DNA from: an uncultured Acidimicrobiaceae bacterium
GTDB lineage: Bacteria; Actinomycetota; Acidimicrobiia; Spongiisociales; SHLN01
Assembly (NCBI GenBank): GCA_947259275.1
Contig: CAMYMH010000030.1
Span: forward strand, 1-64,000
Length of the DNA stretch: 64,000 nucleotides
Reading direction: 5' to 3'
The notes under the pieces were generated by a model. The model saw only the letters and a list, made by a program, of their open reading frames with translations. It was not told the origin of the DNA and ran no database searches. The translations under genes were made by a program, and so were the position numbers. Shown here one piece after another: positions 59,880-64,000 of this stretch; positions within the stretch are counted from its first letter, which is position 1, and each line of letters opens with the position of its first letter.

Positions 59880-60497
59880 GGAACTCCTCGATTTGTTCGG
59901 GCTGGCCCGAGTCTACGAAATCTTTCCGCCGTTCCAGCAGTACCAAACGGCGGTTGCGGCCAGGGCCGCTGGCATGACGTTTCCTTCCCCGGAGAGGGAG
60001 GAGGGCCAGACAGCAGTTGCGAAGCAACTGCCCAGCAAAGCCGTAGGCGTTGCCCCCCACCCCGACTCCGCCTTCGGCGGAGCCACCCCGCCCTCAGGGC
60101 GGGGAGGAACACGTGATGGAGCCAGCGTGGCGGCGACGCTTGGCGTGGCACTGGTCACGAAATCCGCAACGCTCCACCGGGAGCTCCGAGAACGCGGCGC
60201 GTTCCTGCCGAGTTGTCGAGTTGCCGGGAACGCGACGGGTTCCTTCCCCTCGAGGGGAAGGTGGACTCGGAGCAAGGCTCCGAGGACGGATGGGGGGGCG
60301 GGGAACGCTACGCGTTCCTAAAGAGTTGCTCCCCAACTCCACTCCTGCCAGACAGCAGTTGCAAAGCAACTGCCCAGCAACGCCGTAGGCGTTGCCCCCC
60401 ACCCCGACTCCGCCTTCGGCGGCAACGCCGTAGGCGTTGCCCCCCACCCCGACTCCGGGAAGGCTTCGCCTTCCTTGGCAACCCGTAGGGTCGCCGA
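59880..60497. repeat. hairpin repeat region upstream of nifJ
   Basis: No gene is supported. The stretch is a chain of palindromic modules: cagttg-cgaag-caactg and gcgttgcc-type stems near 60,018-60,055, ctccgcc-ttc-ggcggag at 60,067, ccgccc-tca-gggcgg at 60,090, ccttcccctc-gaggggaagg at 60,243, ggaacgc-tac-gcgttcc at 60,301, gagttgctccccaactc at 60,323, then cagttg-caaag-caactg and gcaacgccgtaggcgttgc again at 60,357-60,396 and 60,421-60,438. The motif gcaactgcccagcaa recurs at 21,834. The nifJ promoter must lie at the right of its start or inside this region. Confidence 0.85.
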
Positions 60498-61706
60498 TCA
60501 GGCCTCGTACTTGCGGAGCTCGCGGCGGGCAATCGAGCGCTTGTGCACCTCATCCGGCCCATCGGCGAATCGGAGCGTCCTGGCGTACGCCCACAAGCGT
60601 GCCAGCGGAGTGTCCTGGCTGAGCCCGGCCGCACCGTGGGTCTGGATGGCGCGATCGAGCACATAGTTGGCGGCATCGACCGCGGCCACCTTGATGGCCG
60701 AGATCTCGATGCGGGCCGCCTTCTTGCCCACCGTGTCCATCATCCAGGCCGCCTTCATGGTGAGCAGCCGCGCCTGTTCGATCCGCACCCGCGACTCGGC
60801 GATCCAATCCTGGATGACGCCCTGGTCCGACAGCGGTCCGCCGAAGGCTTCCCGGGCGAGGGCGCGTTTGCACATCAGCTCCAAGCCCCGCTCGGCGGCG
60901 CCGATCATGCGCATGCAATGGTGGATGCGGCCGGGGCCCAGGCGAGCCTGGGCGATCGCGAAACCGGCGCCCTCGGTCCCGATCAGGTTGCTGGTTGGGA
61001 CGCGAACATCGGTGAACGTGACCTCCGGGTGGCCGGTGTAGCCGTCGTCGAACCCGAACACCAGCATCGGGCGGACCACTTCAACGCCGGGAGCACCCAT
61101 CGGTACCAGCACCTGGCTCTGGCGCTGGTAGATCGGGCCTTCCGGATCGGTGATTCCCATGAAGATGGCGACCTCGGCCCGGGGGTTGATGGCGTTGCTG
61201 GTCCACCATTTGCGGCCGTTGATGACGTACTCGTCGCCCTCGCGGACAATACGTGCCTCAATGTTGCGGGCATCGGAGCTGGCCACGTCTGGCTCGGTCA
61301 TTGCGAAGCACGATCGGATCTCCCCATCCAGCAGGGGCAGGAGCCAGCGGTCCTGCTGCTCGGGGGTCCCGAACTCGGCCAGGATCTCCATGTTCCCGGT
61401 GTCGGGTGCCGAGCAGTTGAACACCTCCGAGGCCCACCAGACCCTGCCCATGATCTCGGCCAGGGGTGCATATTCGACGTTGGTGAGCCCCGGCCCGAAG
61501 CGCTCGTCGGGAAGGAATAGGTTCCACAAGCCGTCGGCTTTGGCAACCGCCTTCAGCTCGTCGAGGAGCGGCGGAATGTGGAGCGGGTCGCCGGAGTCGA
61601 CGATGGCCTGCTCGAAAGCCTCCTCGGCCGGATAAATGTGCTCGTGCATGAAAGCCTGCACGCGGGTGGCCAGATCGGCCGCGCGGGGGGTGGGAGTGAT
61701 GTCCAT
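60498..61706 (-). CDS. acyl-CoA dehydrogenase family protein
   Basis: 402 residues. The flavin fold is typical: [51 protein letters not shown] motif ([20 protein letters not shown]), [40 protein letters not shown], and [20 protein letters not shown]. The catalytic base cannot be fixed from sequence by eye. The acceptor is an electron-transfer flavoprotein. The length and layout fit the ACAD10/11-like or FadE subgroup rather than short-chain butyryl types. Its 3' end runs into the hairpin repeat region. Confidence 0.92.
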   Translation of the reverse strand: MDITPTPRAADLATRVQAFMHEHIYPAEEAFEQAIVDSGDPLHIPPLLDELKAVAKADGLWNLFLPDERFGPGLTNVEYAPLAEIMGRVWWASEVFNCSAPDTGNMEILAEFGTPEQQDRWLLPLLDGEIRSCFAMTEPDVASSDARNIEARIVREGDEYVINGRKWWTSNAINPRAEVAIFMGITDPEGPIYQRQSQVLVPMGAPGVEVVRPMLVFGFDDGYTGHPEVTFTDVRVPTSNLIGTEGAGFAIAQARLGPGRIHHCMRMIGAAERGLELMCKRALAREAFGGPLSDQGVIQDWIAESRVRIEQARLLTMKAAWMMDTVGKKAARIEISAIKVAAVDAANYVLDRAIQTHGAAGLSQDTPLARLWAYARTLRFADGPDEVHKRSIARRELRKYEA

Positions 61707-61726
61707 TGCGCCAGGGTAACGCCCGG

Positions 61727-62224
61727 TTAGGTCAGCTGGCGCTGCACGTCGAGCAGGTGGTGGTGCACTTCATGCCAGGTGTCCAACGCCACCCACCTGA
61801 GCGTCCTTTCCGGGGGCTCGAGCCCGTCGTACACCACCGCTCGCTCCCAGTCCTTCGGACCAAGCCGGGACAGAACGTTGGCCAACAGACCGGCGGCATC
61901 AGTCAGCTGACGGGCGACGTCGTCGGGGTTCTGTTGGGCGTAGCCGTCGTGCTCGACCCGCTCCTCCCGTCCCATCAGCGGCGGTGAGGGGTGGTCGGCA
62001 CGCCGGGCAAGTAGAACCCGCTCGCGCTGCACCAGCAGCACGTCGCGCAGGTGGCAGCCATATTCGAGCGGCGACCAGGTCCCGGGCGCCCGCCGACTCA
62101 CCAGGTCGGCTCCTTGGTCGGTGAGCAGGTGAGACATCTGGGTGGCACCCTGCACGATCGCCGGCCCGGCCAGTGAAGCGTCGCTCGTCTCGAACTCGAA
62201 GCGACACTCGTCGCACTGTTCCAT
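61727..62224 (-). CDS. DinB family protein with CxxC N-terminus
   Basis: 165 residues. A four-helix bundle with three conserved His ([40 protein letters not shown]) that would bind a divalent metal, as in DinB/YfiT proteins. The N-terminus [15 protein letters not shown] adds a CxxC pair. Members act as metal-dependent thiol or other transferases, for instance with mycothiol in actinobacteria; this is family knowledge. It lies 20 bases after the acyl-CoA dehydrogenase on the same strand. Confidence 0.88.
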   Translation of the reverse strand: MEQCDECRFEFETSDASLAGPAIVQGATQMSHLLTDQGADLVSRRAPGTWSPLEYGCHLRDVLLVQRERVLLARRADHPSPPLMGREERVEHDGYAQQNPDDVARQLTDAAGLLANVLSRLGPKDWERAVVYDGLEPPERTLRWVALDTWHEVHHHLLDVQRQLT

Positions 62225-62280
62225 GGGCGCATCCTAAGGTCGCACCGCCTTGGGATGAGTGGTGGGGATAGATTGAGGGA

Positions 62281-63516
62281 ATGACCCTTCAGGTGCTTCT
62301 CCCGGACCGAGTCTTCGATTCGATCACCGGCCAGATGCTGGACGACCACGTCGTGGTCATCGAAGGCGATCGCATCGTGGAGGTGGCGCCGGCCGGATCC
62401 AGCGGCGAACCGCCAACGTCCAGGCTCGAGGGCTACACCCTGCTCCCCGGCCTCATCGACGCCCACACCCATCTGGCCATCCCGCTCGACGATGGCCAGG
62501 GCTTCGCGGCGGTCGTGCAACGTAGCGGTGCCGAAGATGCACTGCTGGGGGTCAAGCACGCCCGCGAGACTCTCGTTGCCGGATTCACCACCGTCAGGGA
62601 CATCGGTCCGTGGCGAGCGTTCACCGACCTGGCGCTGCGGAATGCGATCGAGCAGGGCTGGGTGGCCGGACCCCGGATGGCGTGTGCCGGTGCCTTCGTC
62701 ACCTGCCCGGGGGGTGGCGGCGACATCACCGGCCTGGCGGTCGATGTGGATGAAGTTCTGCCCCGCGAGCTCCGGTTCGGTGTAACCAGCGGAGTCGATC
62801 AGATGCGGACGACGGTGCGCCAAATACTCCGATATGGAGCCGACTTCATCAAGGTGCTGGCCACCGGGGCGGTCCTCACGTCCGGTACCAAGCCGGGCGC
62901 GCCCGAGTTCACCGAGGACGAACTGCGGGCGGCCGTCGAGACGGCTTCGGAGGCGGGGAGCTACGTCGCCGCCCACGCCCACGGAACCGAGGGAATCAAG
63001 CGGGCGGTCCGAGCCGGCGTCCGATCCATCGAACATGGATCGATGCTCGATGACGAGGCGATCGATCTCATGGTTTCCAACGGCACCTACCTGATGGCCG
63101 ATCTGTATGACGGGGATTACATCCTGGAAAACGGCCCCAAACTCGGCTACTCCGAGGAGGTCCTGGAGAAGACCAGGCAAACCACCGACGTGCAGCGGGC
63201 CGGCTTCGCGAAGGCAATCGAGGCCGGCGTGCGGATCGCCTTCGGAAGCGACGCCGGCGTGTTTCCACATGGCATCCAGGCCCGCCAGTTCTCCTACTAC
63301 GTCGAGTACGGTCTCACTCCGGCCCAGGCGATCCAAAGCGCCACCCGGTGGGCGGCCGAACTCATGGGATGGAGTGACCGGGTTGGATCACTCACCCCCG
63401 GCACGTTCGCCGACCTGGTCGGGGTGGAAGGCGATCCACTCGAGAATGTCAGCCTTCTGGAGGACATCGGGCTGGTCATGCGCGGCGGCGACTGGATGCG
63501 CGGCCCGGTCGGCTAG
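62281..63516 (+). CDS. amidohydrolase family protein (prolidase/imidazolonepropionase-like)
   Basis: 411 residues. The metal site is HTH in LLPGLIDAHTHLAIPLD, the bridging Lys in YGADFIKVLATGAVLT, His in YVAAHAHGTEGIK and SIEHGSMLDDEAI, and Asp in IAFGSDAGVFPHG. The glycine segment CPGGGGDITGL is typical of the prolidase-like COG1228 subgroup, which includes enzymes for Xaa-Pro dipeptides and related amides. The substrate is not set. The start is ATG 62,281, divergent from the DinB gene. Confidence 0.92.
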   Translation: MTLQVLLPDRVFDSITGQMLDDHVVVIEGDRIVEVAPAGSSGEPPTSRLEGYTLLPGLIDAHTHLAIPLDDGQGFAAVVQRSGAEDALLGVKHARETLVAGFTTVRDIGPWRAFTDLALRNAIEQGWVAGPRMACAGAFVTCPGGGGDITGLAVDVDEVLPRELRFGVTSGVDQMRTTVRQILRYGADFIKVLATGAVLTSGTKPGAPEFTEDELRAAVETASEAGSYVAAHAHGTEGIKRAVRAGVRSIEHGSMLDDEAIDLMVSNGTYLMADLYDGDYILENGPKLGYSEEVLEKTRQTTDVQRAGFAKAIEAGVRIAFGSDAGVFPHGIQARQFSYYVEYGLTPAQAIQSATRWAAELMGWSDRVGSLTPGTFADLVGVEGDPLENVSLLEDIGLVMRGGDWMRGPVG

Positions 63517-63547
63517 GTTCTCCGACTCGCCCCGGCACGTTCCCGAG

Positions 63548-63982
63548 CTACGCCTCCAACAGCTCCTTCAAATTGCTGAGGTTGGACCTGACATCACGCT
63601 GGTAGAGCCGAACAACGAGCGGGTCGGCCAGTTTGCCGAAGAACCCGCCGAGCGACTCTGTCGTCTGATGCCATGTGAAGGTGGTTCCGCCTCCGGTCGC
63701 GACCAGCGTTTCTTCGACGGTGAACGCGAACGGAGCCTCGATACTCCGCAACACCGCACGGTGACCCAGGTCGAGTTCGGCGTACTCCATCTTCCATTCG
63801 AAGCGGCGACCTGCCACTCTGCTCACGCCTCGAACATGCGAGCCTTTCCGAATCTCGTCGTCGAGCAGCTCGAACTCCACGAGATTGGATTGCCAGAGCG
63901 TCGGGTTGGCCGGGTCGATGAGGAAAGCTTGGACCTCCGCGGGAGGCCGATCGATATAGATGGTCTCGGTCAATTCGGGCAT
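63548..63982 (-). CDS. SRPBCC (START/Bet v1-like) family protein
   Basis: 144 residues of the helix-grip fold: MPELTETIYIDRPPAEVQAF at the start, then WQSNLVEFELLDDEIRKGSH, the FTWHQTTESLGGFFGKLADP strand and loop, and a C-terminal helix LYQRDVRSNLSNLKELLEA. These proteins bind hydrophobic ligands or act as polyketide cyclases. No ligand is predicted. It converges on the amidohydrolase gene with 31 bases between. Confidence 0.9.
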   Translation of the reverse strand: MPELTETIYIDRPPAEVQAFLIDPANPTLWQSNLVEFELLDDEIRKGSHVRGVSRVAGRRFEWKMEYAELDLGHRAVLRSIEAPFAFTVEETLVATGGGTTFTWHQTTESLGGFFGKLADPLVVRLYQRDVRSNLSNLKELLEA

Positions 63983-64000
63983 ACATCCTCCTTCCCCGCG

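Overview
The window is about 66% G+C and reads as the chromosome of an uncultivated, free-living Actinomycetota, most likely of the Acidimicrobiia type. This is inferred from lipoproteins with Thr-rich linkers, an F420-type nitroreductase, a DtxR-family iron regulator, drrAB-like ABC genes, a fused menaquinol-type cytochrome b and a long MetH. I see no tRNA, rRNA, prophage, insertion sequence or CRISPR array. Genes are dense, on both strands, often in short operons with ATGA overlaps.

Layout. 1-5,515: a membrane-anchored Thr-rich protein cut by the left edge, small unknown proteins, a UBP zinc finger, two SAM methyltransferases, an ArsR regulator with an upstream inverted repeat, a NadR-like P-loop protein and a lipoprotein rhodanese. 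5,541-17,872: metF, a Ddn-like protein, an Asp/Glu racemase, glpD, a threonine-dehydratase-like enzyme, DoxX, metZ and, divergently, metH behind a SAM riboswitch, then an SH3-type lipoprotein. metX at 50-51 kb completes a methionine set. 17,877-18,824: a 39-bp repeat array and inverted copies flanking a DUF559 endonuclease. 18,835-24,789: a DUF459/MBOAT acylation pair, a YgjP protease, a Tat-exported MBL hydrolase, LtrA and a membrane protein. 24,833-25,929: a MerB-like gene interrupted by one TGA exactly where the family has a catalytic cysteine, and a VOC protein. 25,952-34,906: PlsC, a VWA lipoprotein, hairpin repeats, an SDR, an acyltransferase, a Na+/H+ antiporter, a hydrolase, a frameshifted small membrane gene and drrAB. 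35,998-40,835: a cytochrome bc operon (two monoheme c proteins, cytochrome b, Rieske) that contains an unusual GltD-like Fe-S flavoprotein. 40,935-45,393: a ferric-iron ABC transporter with its DtxR regulator and two matching operators. 45,529-55,007: an orphan ABC ATPase, lipoproteins, a 4-hydroxybutyryl-CoA dehydratase-family enzyme, a deletion-scarred DUF1801 gene, metX and a 1,058-residue G8-domain surface protein. 55,026-63,982: nifJ with a DHOD-like partner, more hairpin repeats, an acyl-CoA dehydrogenase, DinB, an amidohydrolase and an SRPBCC protein.

How it fits together. The gene set suggests an organoheterotroph with a respiratory bc complex and ferredoxin-linked oxidation of pyruvate, methionine synthesis by the sulfhydrylation route, iron-responsive ferric uptake and a decorated cell surface.

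The most exciting signal is the MerB-like gene. Its in-frame TGA is followed by a strong hairpin whose GGUC loop starts 19 nt downstream, as expected for a bacterial SECIS, so this may be a selenocysteine-containing organomercurial-lyase homologue. Next in interest are the endonuclease gene flanked by inverted repeats, and the flavoprotein inside the bc operon.
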